Program-made: the position numbers and the translations under genes
The notes under the pieces: generated by a model
Seen by the model: only the letters and a program-made list of their open reading frames with translations
Told to the model about the DNA's origin: nothing
Database searches by the model: none
NCBI GenBank assembly: GCA_037176905.1
Contig: JBBBWG010012223.1
Span: 1-64,000, forward strand
From: Azolla pinnata
Lineage: Eukaryota; Streptophyta; Polypodiopsida; Salviniales; Salviniaceae
Length of the DNA stretch: 64,000 nt
Direction of reading: 5' to 3'
Shown: positions 44,669 through 56,504 of the stretch, one piece after another
How positions within the stretch are numbered: the first letter of the stretch is position 1
Layout: each line of letters starts with the position of its first letter

Positions 44669-47600
44669 TTAGGCATAATACATATACAAGCTGTTGGATG
44701 CAGCACAAGCGATAAGATCTGCAGTAGGATGCCATGCAAGGTGCAATAGCTTTGCTTGAAAAATATTGCCCCCATTCACGTCAACTCCAGAAATATCTGT
44801 TCCTGAATACCAAAATCAAAAGACATCAACAATCATCCACATACAAAGACAAAGTGATTTGAGGGCAACAGAATAGGGCAACATGTATTTGACCTCTTCT
44901 CATAGCACGGCGAGTGAAACTTGGTAGACTCCTCCCAGTGCTTGGGGGCATGTTTTGTACAGGCCGCCTTCATCACCAATTATCATCCAAGACTTGAGTT
45001 TTAGATATCTGATATCTCTTTCAACCCCAATGAGAAGATAAGGATTATAGATATGAATTCAATACCTGTTTGGAGATCTGCTTGCTTCTAAGGTTGAAGC
45101 TTCCTCACTCCCATGTGTAGTACCAAAGACTCTAAACAAATTACTGTTAACAAGCAGATAAACAATCAATCCATTGAACATTTGAAGGATTAGCTCCTTA
45201 AATAAAAATCCAGTATGCATTATTATAAACACCTGTACGAGCCTGTAGCAGCCCTTGTGCCATCTCCACTTAAGCAACATTCAAACTTATCAAAGATTGA
45301 ATCATTTTCATAGAGATCACATAACTGCAAGAAAAGGGCAAGCATCACTGGCTTGTTAAAAGATAGAACACATTTCAGTACCATTGATTTAACTAGTAGG
45401 GTCATACAGACCAATATGTATCTGTCCATCAGATTTGGCACTCCTATACACTGGGTAATGAGGAAAGCGAATGGCAAAAAGAGCAATGGATATAAAGTTA
45501 TAAGGGCAGAAACAAATTTTCCTGCCTCATTCTGGTTTCCTTTTATTTGCCAATACTATGAATAGAAATACATCAGTGACAAATTGCTTTTGCCAATATT
45601 TGACAAATACTACCATATCTGAAGTCTAAATTATCTTATTAAACTGGATAGAATTGAAATTCTAGGTTTCCAGCTTCTTGTAGTACATACACCTGCACAA
45701 TTTGGGCATGGTAGAGAACCATGTGCTGTTATATTACACCTCATCTTTATATAGAAATTGTATGCACTCCTAGATAGCAGTAGGATCTATTTACATACCT
45801 TTGGACGTAGATATTCATGCACTTTAAAAGTTGCAACAGGTGCCGACTCCATGTTTATATCCCAAAGCTGCAATGCCAGGAGATTGAAGGCGATAGACAT
45901 ACAAAGGAGTTAGACATTCTATAACTGACAGACAGGAACAGAGGATAGGGCTTAAATATAGAGAGCATATATAGGAATCTTAATTATGTTATACAACTAA
46001 AATAGAAATTTCATTTCCATGTAGTGCTTAGAAAGAGGGAAACCTTGATTGTCATGTAATCTCTGCTAAGCATGTAGCGACCATTCCTCGCAAATTTAAG
46101 ATCTGATATTGATGCAATAATTTCTGTAAAGAATGATCTTGTCCCAGGGATTTCCTGCTCCTCAAAACTGAACCGATAATATATTAGAATTTATAAACAG
46201 ACAATCGACTCCACTACATAGAAATGGCAGTGATGTTACTTACAGTTTTGTGTGCCTATCACACAAGGCAGACTGTCTCATATCTACGAGACGAACTGTG
46301 CCTTTTGAACTGCTGTAAGCTAGAGTATTGCACTGGATAGGGTGAAACTCAGCTGACGTGATTACCTCTGCCAAAAGTAGATACAAGTGAGAACGTATTG
46401 CATTCAAGTACTTGTCAGTTCCACTTAGTATCGTACAAAACATAACAAGAAGTAAATGTGGCCAAAAGATGTGTATCTGAATACATGAATTATTGAGGTG
46501 GTATGCCAAAGCCCATTCCACATATTGATTGCATAGCTATTCATAGCATAACAGAAGCACAGGTGGTATCACGGTGTGTCTGAATGTGGTTCTACTGTAC
46601 AGAACATCCTTCTGATAACGATGTTTACTGCCGTCTCATTATTATGCATTTCTTCTGTTGGCTGTGGGGATTACTGCTTTATTTAGCTTTTAGTCGACAT
46701 CTGTATTGTCTAACATATTATGATTGTAATGACATCTCTTGGACTTCATACACGACATTGGCCTTTGGCATACAATTCTCATCGTTTCTTCCCTTCACTT
46801 TGCTGTGAAATACAGGCACGGCACCCAGCCTAATCTCTCTTAAAACAAGAGGAAAGAAAGGTGCTATGAGCGAAAACTGTCAAATTCAACAGACTGAATT
46901 CCAGAAGCAAGGGTTTTAAAAGTTTCAAGGTCAAGAAAAGATCAAGCGATACCAGCTTTACTCCTTTTTAACAAAAGAGAATTGCATGATTGTAACAAAT
47001 AGGAGACATGAAACTTTGAATACTAAATTGCATCTTATGTTGCCTGTTTAATAGGAATCGAAACTTAGGATTGGAATCCACGTTATAGCCTTTAAATTGC
47101 ACTACTAATAAAATGCAAGGAAAATTGTACCAGTTAGGTCTTCCATATTGGCAGGTTTGATGTCCACTATGTTGAAACTTTGATCGCTAACCTCCAAGTT
47201 CCAAAGGTTTATTCGCAAATCATCAGCTGAGATGTAGGTCTCTCCATCACTGTTACCACAGTATTCAACATATGGTTGGTTACAGTGACTGCTGACTGCC
47301 ATATATGTGTTACTATATACTGTGGTGTAGGTTAGGTTAGGACAGCACATGAAATAGGCATGAAAATCACTGTGCATAATAATGTTGAGATATGCAGCTT
47401 ACTAACAATGTACAAAAAGGTCAAATGAAATATTACAAGAAAGGGAAAGGCATTCAATCACAGGAAAATTTTATGTTGATAGAATACTATCGTAGCAGAA
47501 ATGATATCACAACCATACCAAGGCGAAATTCTATAATTGACTCTGGATTTGGTTCAGCCAGCTTGTTGGGTGTCCTCAAAATGTCACAGCTAGAAGAATA

Positions 47601-50600
47601 AAATCAGCATATCAATTCCAAAGTCTACCAATCCCTCTAATTGACTCTGGATTGGGTTCACGTCAGCTTTTCAAGTAGGCTGTCCTCAAATTCTCACAGC
47701 TAGAAGAATAGGAAGCAGTGACATCTAAAGCTGATGCAAAGACACAGTTACTTTAAACCAGCCAAATGATCTCTACTGTGGTGATTAAGGTCTTTATGGA
47801 TAATCATCTCCCACCCACAAAATATTCATGACAAGAAGGTGAGCATTCAGTAGATTTGACATGGAAACTAAGTTGGCCCTAAAGCTCAATGATCCTAGAC
47901 ATACTTTAGAATACAAAATTGTAATCAGTGTCTTTCCCCAACAAAAATCCCAGAAATCACCCATTCAGGTTCTTTCCCAACAGATATGCTTAGTGGCTGG
48001 AAACATTAATAAAAACAAGTTCGCAGCTCACAAATCATTTCTACAATATCTGGAAACTAGAAACTCTAATTCCTCATCAACAATCAGCCACAAAAACCTT
48101 ACATTTTATTTGTCACTCAAACTTTGGAAGTCCAATTTCCAAGAGGGAAAATGGACAACTAGCTACATTACCTGTTAGTTGAAATAGAGTTGATATGGTA
48201 ATCATGTGCATGTGTATAGACCCTTCGACATCGCTGTACATGGGTTATCTCACTACTAGAAACCTGAAATTGGTGTAAGAAAGGATGATGAGCTCAGATC
48301 CAGCACAAAAAATTTTGCTTATTAATCCATGACTATCTTAAACTACTTAATGCAAAATAAAGAAACTAAGAAACATGGAGAGAGTACAACTACCGTGGGC
48401 AAGTGAAGAGATGCTATACCATCTGGTGGAAACACATAGGCATGATCTACACCTGATATTCCATTGTTTGCACATTGTCCTGTGGACTTATGCGAGAGAA
48501 TGTTTCTTCCTGGAAAATTACCATTACATGTCTGGGACGAGCTTGACACATTTGTTTCAGTTACTTTCTTTATCTTTTTCTCTGAAGCCTGAAAGATGAA
48601 AACCAATTGAAACCAGTTACAGGTCTGTATGCTTTACCGTTTCGCAGTAGACAATAGGATTAGTAGGAATAATCAAACCCGCACCTTCCATAATTTAACT
48701 GTCTTGTCATTTGTTGACAGCAGAAAGAGAGCATTATTGGCAGTCTCACACCATCGTATCTTATTTATCTTCTCCTCTATCTCCAGACTCTTCAAGTAGT
48801 CAAACTGAAAAGACAAATACGATGTAGCATGGATTATAATAGAGAAAAAACTTAAATTCACAATGTAACTTTCAGCTCTTCAGAACGGATGAACTAGCCA
48901 ACAACAAAAAGGAGAGTCAAGTCTTAAAAGAGACCTCAGGTTCATGACTCTGAAACTCAGTCTTATAACGGTACTCAGGATGCCTTGAAGTTGACACATC
49001 TGTTCTTTCCAGCTCCCTGCGCGACCGATGCTGTATAGCATCCCCAGTTCCAGGATCAATTTTTAGTACTTAATGAGCTCAGTCTAGCTCCCTAAAGATA
49101 GTTGTGGTTATGTCTTACCTCTTTGACATCTGTTCTTTCAAAAAGAACTACTCTACCACCTCTATCACCTGTTGCTAAATGCTCGCCAGATTTGTCAAAT
49201 TCAATAGCTGATATAATATCAACTGCAGAACATAAACATCATTGTAAGCACCCATATTGATTCACAGACTGCCAGGAATGTTACCATACAACAATAATAA
49301 GTTTCTCCAGTAAGTATTACACAGCATTCAATTTCAGCTACTAAAGTGTCTTTTGCATGCAAATATCCGTAAATGTCAGTTAGTGAAGGCTAAACATTCC
49401 CTTCAAAAACATAATCTTGGCCAAATCCTGGCTTATTTGTTGACTTTATCAATATTTTCTGCTGGAGTGAGACATCCTTATTCATGATACAATAGAGGCT
49501 AATGATAGATTATAGATTCTGGAGAGGCTATATGTGAAATATAGTCAATATATGGACCCTCAAGAAAATAACCACTGAATAGATTCAATTATTAGAATCT
49601 AAAGTGTGGCCACAGGAAAAATATACTTTAAGTTAGAAACCACTCCAAAAATAAAGCAACAATATCTTCATAAGACCCTGCTCCCAGACTGGCTGTCTGA
49701 TATTTCAATCCTAGCGTATCTATTTTCAATCTAAGGGGGAGACGGTAATTGACAGTAGTTTTCCGTGGTCATGATGACTAATATTGCATAGTGTAGTCTG
49801 CCAAACAATCCACACATTCGGTCAATTATCCATAGATTTAAATGGAATGGCACCTAAAATGAAGTATTTCATTATTTGGTGACATTAACTTTTTAACTAT
49901 TTGCCCAAAATGAGAATCTTTCTAAATATGCACAAATATTACATGAAATCCAGCTCAACAGTGTGCCACTTTGACCTAGGAGAGTACTGCTGGTACTACA
50001 TTGCAAAAAATAGAGGATAAATTTTTCTGTTCCCCTGTGAAATCATAAGATTCTTAACTAATGATCCAAACTCGGCATTGCCATTATGTCATACACTCAA
50101 GGGAAGTTCTAATTCAAATATGATTCAATTTGAGATGATGCATTGCAATTTTTGTTGGGCAAACATATGCAGCACAACCAGAAGCATTATGTATTCTGTT
50201 AAACTGCATTATTCAATCCTTGAATAGTACATATTCGTTTATAGAAACGCAAAATTATGTGTTCAACAGCTACTTCACCATAAAAGCACAACATTTGGTT
50301 TCAAGATTCTATCAATACACATCCACAGAAAACATATATGCCAAGTTTGGGATATCGATGATAATTGGACTAAATAAATATAAAACAATCTAATCAAACA
50401 ATAATGCCCTGCCCTATTCTGAACCTTGAAAAAGTCACAACAAAGCTTTCCTGCCAAACAGTGACAACAAACATTAAGAAAATGAATACCAATAAACAAA
50501 AACATGCATACCCATGGTTACCATGAATAAGGGACACAATTACAGCAATCCACACATGGTACAAAGAAGAAGTGAAAAATGCCTTAAACACAAGACTATG

Positions 50601-50864
50601 AATATAGGGAATTATTAATGCAACCAAGCCTTCGAACCCCATGATGACCCAAGAAGCTCCAGACAGCAGCTTTATAAGCAGGGTTGTGATCCATTGCGAA
50701 AATTTCAACATGAAACATACTAAAAAAATTATATACATACCATCTTGAACCTCCTCTCCAGCAGATCGTTCACCGAAAACCTGTGAGAATTTCCATTCAA
50801 GGGGTTGCATTGATTGACCATTTTCAGGTGCAAGCCCCACTTCTCCAGCAGCACCAGGGACCAT
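44669..50864 (-). CDS. Protein phosphatase 2A regulatory subunit B, B55 family (WD40)
   Basis: Fourteen exons: 50864-50741, 49222-49119, 49030-48935, 48804-48679, 48588-48394, 48263-48172, 47249-47131, 46367-46244, 46167-46044, 45867-45799, 45324-45233, 45143-45066, 44967-44894 and 44802-44669. All phases agree, giving 516 residues, close to the plant B55 length. Landmarks are [140 protein letters not shown], and the end [20 protein letters not shown] before LYMYYA. B55 is a seven-bladed propeller that brings substrates to the PP2A A/C core. Plant forms carry the insert seen between KLWKV and HLPT (exon 5). The first intron is 1.5 kb. No lesion is seen. Confidence 0.97.
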
Positions 50865-52416
50865 AGTTGTTGTTTTCTTTCCTTATCCTATTTTAGCCCT
50901 TAACTTTAAGCTTCTGACCTTTCAAGCAGAGATTGCTCAAAAAACTTTGTTAACTCTGATTGTCTTCTGACGTAGAGCCTTGGATCACGTTTGCTGTTTC
51001 TCTTTCACAAACTTGAGCAGGTTTGGCTCTTTTACCAGTCCAAGAGCATTTCAATCAATTGATATCTTCTGCCTTGCAAGTCTATGTAGGAATCCCGAAA
51101 AGAACGTCTGTTTCTTACCAAGGTTGACTCAAATTAAGATTTGGGCATAATTTTATACAGCATTCCCTGTTTCTTCCCAGATGGAGGATTTTTTCCAGCT
51201 TACGAACCAGTTCTCAGTACTGCAAACAATCTCAACTTTTTCCCTACTCTTCTGAGTAAATCTACATACCAGAGCCCATCTCGGATTCTTTCCAGCCTTC
51301 TTCCAAAATGTGAATAAAGCCCTAATTAGAGTTTTAGCCAAGCCTTTCGATTAAAACTGAAAATAACTCTTTTGAAGTACGCTTTCTGTTATAATCCATC
51401 CAAAACTCGTTATGATGGAGCTTTTTCAGGTTTCTACCCAGATGAAGACAATCGATCCAACTTTTAGGGCTGCTTCTTTCTTCCTGAAAATTTAGCCTAG
51501 ACCCATCTTGCAAAATCTAAGCAACACCTAAGTTAGGGTTTTTGACTTTATGATCAAATCTATAGAAACCCATGAAGGGCTTCAGATTTTCTTCACAAAT
51601 CTGAGCAAGCACCTAATAAGGGTTCCTACTTTCTGCTCAAATCTCCAGTTTTTATTTTGTCCAACTAGAGTAAGAAGAACTCTCTTCAATCAGAAAACAA
51701 GTATAGATCTTCTTCATCCAGGCTTCCTGTGGATACAACACAAATATAATCAAGAGGTTTGAAAACACGCAGTTTTGATAGGGCAGTTTGAAAGAAAAAC
51801 CTCCTGATTGAATCTAAACAAATCGAGAAAACAGAAGGTCTTCAACGGAAATGGTTGCTGAGAATCAAAATGACTTGAAAAAACATGGAAACATTAGGGA
51901 AGAAGGATTTGCGGAATAAAAACAGACAACAACGACGCCAGTGATAGAGGATCAAACACCGGCAGCTAAAACAGCAGGGGGACGGAATCAAACAGAGAAA
52001 CAAAGAGGTCAAAAGAGGAGAATTCCCCCCGGGGGGTCCATTTTCAACGAGGAAGAGGGAAAACGGAGCGAGAGAAGATACCAACCCGTGCTTGTCGATA
52101 ATGTCCGGAGGAAGGAAAAACTATTGGGCGAGGTCGCTGTGCTGTTCTCCTGGGGGGCAAGAGTTGGGGAGGGCGAACCGGAAGGAAATCGCTGGATGCT
52201 TCAATGTATATTATGGTACACACGGGGAGAAATTGGAAGAGAGAGGAAGGGGAGAAAGCAGGAAGAAGAAGAAGAAGAAGAAGAAGAAGAAGAAGGGGCA
52301 GAGAGGTATAAGCTATGGCGATGGCTGGAGCTCTGCTTTTCTATCGATCTGACGGAAACATGTGCGAATGTCGAGAGAGAGAGAGAAGAGAGAAGAAGAA
52401 CACTTGGGAAAACATT
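50865..52416. promoter_or_regulatory. 5' region of PP2A B55
   Basis: Probable leader, leader intron and promoter. 51280-51660 contains degenerate copies of a module of about 80 bp ('caaa(a)tct.agcaa.cacctaa.taggg', 'ctcaaatct'). A (GAA)11 run at 52262-52295 and a GA run at 52372-52390 follow. No independent gene is recognised; the plus frame 51941-52573 is repeat-driven. Confidence 0.45.
52262..52295. repeat. (GAA)n microsatellite
   Basis: About eleven GAA units, uninterrupted. Confidence 0.97.
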
Positions 52417-53491
52417 TGTACGTATGTATGTATGCATGCATGCATGCATGGATGTAGGTGCATGTGCATGTGCATGTGCATGCATGCATGTGCATGTGCA
52501 TGCATGCATGTGCATGTGCATGCATGCATGTGCATGTGCATGCATGCATGTGTGTGCGCATGTGTGTCGATAATGGTTGTTGTATGTGTGTAATGCATGT
52601 TTGTGCATGTGCATAGCGTTGTATGTATGCATGTGCGCATGCATGTGTGCATGTGCGTAGATGGTGTTGAATGCATGCAATGCATGTGCGTGTATGTATG
52701 TGTGCGTGCGTGTGTGCATAGCGTTGTATGTATGCATGCGCATGTGCATGTGGGCGTATGTATGTGCGCATGTGTGTAGGTAGTGTTGTATGCGTTGTAA
52801 TGCATGTATGTGCATGTGCGTGTGCGTGTATGTGCCGTCGTATGTATACATGCATGTGTGCATGTGCATATGTATGTGTGCGCATGTATCTGTGCATGTG
52901 CATATGTATGTGTGCGCATGTATCTGTGCATGTGTGCAGATATGCGTGTATGTGGCGTTGTATGTATGCATGCATTTGTGCATGTGCATATGTATGTGTG
53001 CGCATGTATCTGTGCATGTGTGCAGATGGTGCTGTATGTGCGTAATGCATGTATGTACATGTGCAGGTGTGTGTGTGTGTGCATAGCGTAGTATGTATGC
53101 ATGCGTGCGTATGTATGTGTGCGTATGTATGTGTGCGCATGCTGTTGAATGTATGTAATGCATGCACGTACATGAGCATGTGTGTGCATGTGTGCAAGTA
53201 GTGCTGTATGTATGCAATGCATGCATGTACATGTGCATGTGTGCGTGTGTGTGTGTGCGCGCATGGCATGCAATGCATGTATGTATGCATGCGATGCATG
53301 TATGTGTGCGTGTGTATGTGCACATCATGTTTTGTGTATGTATGTAGTGTGTGGTATTTATGTGTGTGCTTGTATGTGTATGTATGTATGTATGTATGCA
53401 TGCATGCATGCATGCATGTATGTATTATGTATGTATGCATGCATGCATGCATGTATTTATGTATGTACGTATGCATGTGTGTATGTATGTT
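52417..53491. repeat. 1.07-kb alternating purine-pyrimidine satellite (TGYA/TGTG family) with higher-order structure
   Basis: Nearly every step is Y-R or R-Y: TGTA, TGCA, TGTG and GCGC units. Landmark 'gcgttgtatgtatgcat' or a close variant recurs at about 52616, 52721, 52835, 52955 and 53086. A second landmark, '(g)(a/g)tgttg(t/a)atg...aatgcatg', alternates with it, so there is a higher-order unit of about 105-130 bp. Long stop-free frames on both strands (His/Thr/Tyr/Cys/Met-rich, up to 400 codons) are by-products of the repeat and are not genes. Confidence 0.95.
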
Positions 53492-53501
53492 TTCTTTTTT
53501 T

Positions 53502-53708
53502 CATGCCCTAAAAAACCATTGTAATGAGACCGTATGTGCTCCGTATATACGGTCTCATTACGATGGAAAAACGTATGTATATATGTATGTACATAGTGAT
53601 GTATGTATGTAGGTGTGTGTGTGTTGTCTTCTCCACATTCTTTTAATCCATCCATGCCCTAAAAAACCACTCTGATGAGACCGTATGCGCTGTCGTGTAT
53701 ATACACGC
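53502..53708. repeat. Duplicated 40-bp module with palindromes
   Basis: 'catgccctaaaaaacca' followed by '.tgatgagaccgtatg'-type sequence occurs at 53502 and again at 53653. In copy 1 it leads into an inverted repeat: arms 53516-53535 and 53547-53566, 20 bp, one mismatch. In copy 2 it leads into a perfect 14-bp palindrome (53695-53708). Confidence 0.85.
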
Positions 53709-56504
53709 CGACGTATAATACGCGGCACAGATGCTATCCATGCCGCCATCTGGCACATTGCGTACGATCTTGGCCATCCGAAATGTATACGTATACGTAC
53801 AAGTATCTGCAAGGATGGCAGAAACCTCCCACAAATTATGCGTGTTTTGCATCGGATATCTAAAGCCTGGAAACCAAGAGTTCGATGCGCTCATTCATGT
53901 GGCTTGGTGTCGATCCGATCCCATCCTAAGAACAAGACCATCACCTGTAGATTATACATGTATACAGTAGATGTATACATCTTGCCTTGTAGACGTCGTT
54001 TTCCGAGCTTCCGAAGGCTGGGAGCTCTTGCTGGAAACCCCTCTGGGAGCTCCTGCTGGAAACCCCTGTTAGATCGGGATTGATCTGAGCTCGAGCATCG
54101 GCTTCTCTGTCTTCTTTCGATACGATGTTAATAACCCTGGAGTCAGCATTGTCGCGAGAGCCGAAAAACAAAAGAACAGAAACCGCCTCCTTCAGATCTG
54201 CCGTCGATCTCGAATTCTTCACACGAAATGCATTTGCATTCTCGCGTGTAATCAGACGACTAATTATAACCGATGTACGTTCGTTTCATTTGTTCAAATC
54301 GTGCCCCTCCCTGGCGTCACGAGAATTAAGATTTAGGGCTACTACCGAAACCTTGCTAAATTGCCTGCCCTTCGATCAGGAAGTCCGGAGAGAAGATTCT
54401 CTATTCAGAATGTTTCACATGCTTGCAACTCTGACCATATTTGAAGATTATGTCTGTGCCAGCAAACTAAACGTGTTTATCGGCCGCATCGATTAGAAGA
54501 AAGTTAAACCAATCGGGTGGCGATTAAGCCAAGCTTAATATCCTCGATTAAGCCTTCTGTTTAACTTGCATGACTCGTAAATTTATCGCACGCCTTGTTA
54601 TGTCCGTGAACTCTCTTTAAATTAGGTGCCCAAAACCTTAAAATCTTCACGCAGTTACCACATTCACCAAGGGTGTAAAGAAAGGCATCGCTCTCCGTTG
54701 TGTGGTGTTTGTCACTTGCTCTCCTCTAAACGAGAAAGCTGCCTTTGTGCAAGTTCGCTAGAATTAGCGAGAAGTAAAACCCCTAGAAAGATATACATTA
54801 CATGATAGAAAACAAAGGGAATGTGTAATGCTGAGAAGTTTCTCGCTCCTACTGTTTAGCGCAAAATGTCCTAACATTAGGGTTTCTTAACCACATGTGC
54901 AAAGTGTTTAGAGCAAGTGTCCTAACATTAGGGTTTCTTAACCACATGTACTTTGCAACACACTAGTTGAATGGAACTAGGATTAAGCAAGATACACGTG
55001 GGATATGAATCAATAACCTGCATTTTATGGCCTCAGATCAGCCTTTCTAAACTCCTTTATTTGTCACCACCTAGGTCATCACCTTCATGCCTCGGAAAGC
55101 TTCGGAAGCTCATAAAGATCTTCATCCTGTGGTTTCCTGTTATATTGCATGCCATGGCTCTGTCAAATCCTTCACAACACAGCCATTAATTAAGAAACCA
55201 CATCTCCCAACTCTGAAAGGCAGATATTATCATCCACAAAACTGCAGAGAAGTACACTTTTCCTTCACCAAAACCTTCATTCCACATCAAGTCCTAAAAG
55301 AGCAAAATCTTATAGCCAAATTGGACTCCTCACTTGCATAACACATCTTTGAAAATTTGGTATAAACCAACAAAAGAGGAAAACAGTAAGCCAACATCAA
55401 TACAATGGGTTCCCAACAATGCATGAATAGAAAGGCAAAAGAAGCTACTCACAAGTACTAGTCTTAGCTCAAGCATGACCACAAGAACAAGAAGAAATGC
55501 ATGGCCATACTTTGGATGATGCCAAGTGATTACTAATCATAATGATATCTACCTCGACAGTGTTTCGTAGTCTTTATCTTTTATGCAAGACTCTGTGGCA
55601 TCATCCCATGCACCACCACAATCCTCTTTCTTGTATCACAATCTTTTTTTCTTTAAAAAAGACACACATTCACATCATACTATCTGTGTATAACAATACT
55701 TGATGGTACCCATGGAAAAGATTATAAATAAAGTAGCAACTCTTCATACTGTTTTCTAACACTCTGAGAGAAGCACAACAAAAAATTGAACTCACCGATG
55801 TTTGTTCCATTAACATGAAGACTTGCGTGCCATCAATGAGTCTCAAAGGTTGGTATCATCATCTTTGAGAATAGCTATCAATCTCTCCATGTGTCATGAA
55901 ACCATTCAAGGCATAGAAGAATGCCCTTGGAAACCCTTGAGGCAAAATATCATATATGACTGAAAATAAGACACCACTGGAGTAATTCATTCAATAATCT
56001 CACTAACTATGGCCTCACTTATATTTGATATCAAATCTCAAAGTGAGATGACCAAACCCCTCTCAAATACATCACAACAAAGAGAAATCTATTGTGAGGA
56101 CAATTCGTATCAATAAATAAAAAAAGGCAGTCACTCCTCAGGTTTACTCACCTACCAATCAAATATCATCCAAATTTCTGCAACAACAAAACCATCAATC
56201 AAATAAAACCTCTTTAACCCGTGTAATCATAGGTACCTCTGAGCATAGCATCTGAGAGAGGAAAATCATGTGGTAATGGCAATATGGACTGTCTTCTTTC
56301 TCACTTAAATATCGATTTTCATGGTGCTGCATCAACATTCTTCTATCATTCCACATTCACAATAAAATTCATCTTGAATAAAGATATTCTCTCCACATTT
56401 ATAAACGCATTAATGTACACATCATGAGGTTGAAGATGAGACATTTGGCTCACGTGTAAATCGCACAATATACTTATACACAGCAATTGGCTTGTCCATA
56501 CCCA
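53709..56504. other. Unassigned region, mostly non-coding
   Basis: Includes a 24-bp tandem duplication (gggagctc(t/c)tgctggaaacc, about 54029-54066) and a 31-bp direct repeat (54867-54897 and 54919-54949). The frames at 53685-54083, 54125-54496 and 55087-55341 (+) match nothing I know. A 43-codon minus frame from 55989 (contains DILPQGFPRAFFYALNGF) looks protein-like but is isolated. The left end of the next gene's 3' UTR falls at about 56.4 kb. Confidence 0.4.
54867..54949. repeat. 31-bp direct repeat containing a telo-like TTAGGGTTT
   Basis: 'gtcctaacattagggtttct...' is repeated exactly at 54867-54897 and 54919-54949, 52 bp apart. Confidence 0.92.

Noticed and set aside
52201-53476. Long frames (up to 402 codons) on both strands, His/Thr/Tyr/Cys/Met-rich
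   Set aside because: They arise because the TGYR satellite rarely forms stop codons. Composition follows the repeat, there is no domain, and open frames exist on both strands at once.
55860-55989. Protein-like 43-codon minus frame (contains DILPQGFPRAFFYALNGF)
   Set aside because: Too short, isolated, no splice-compatible partners recognised and no family match from memory.
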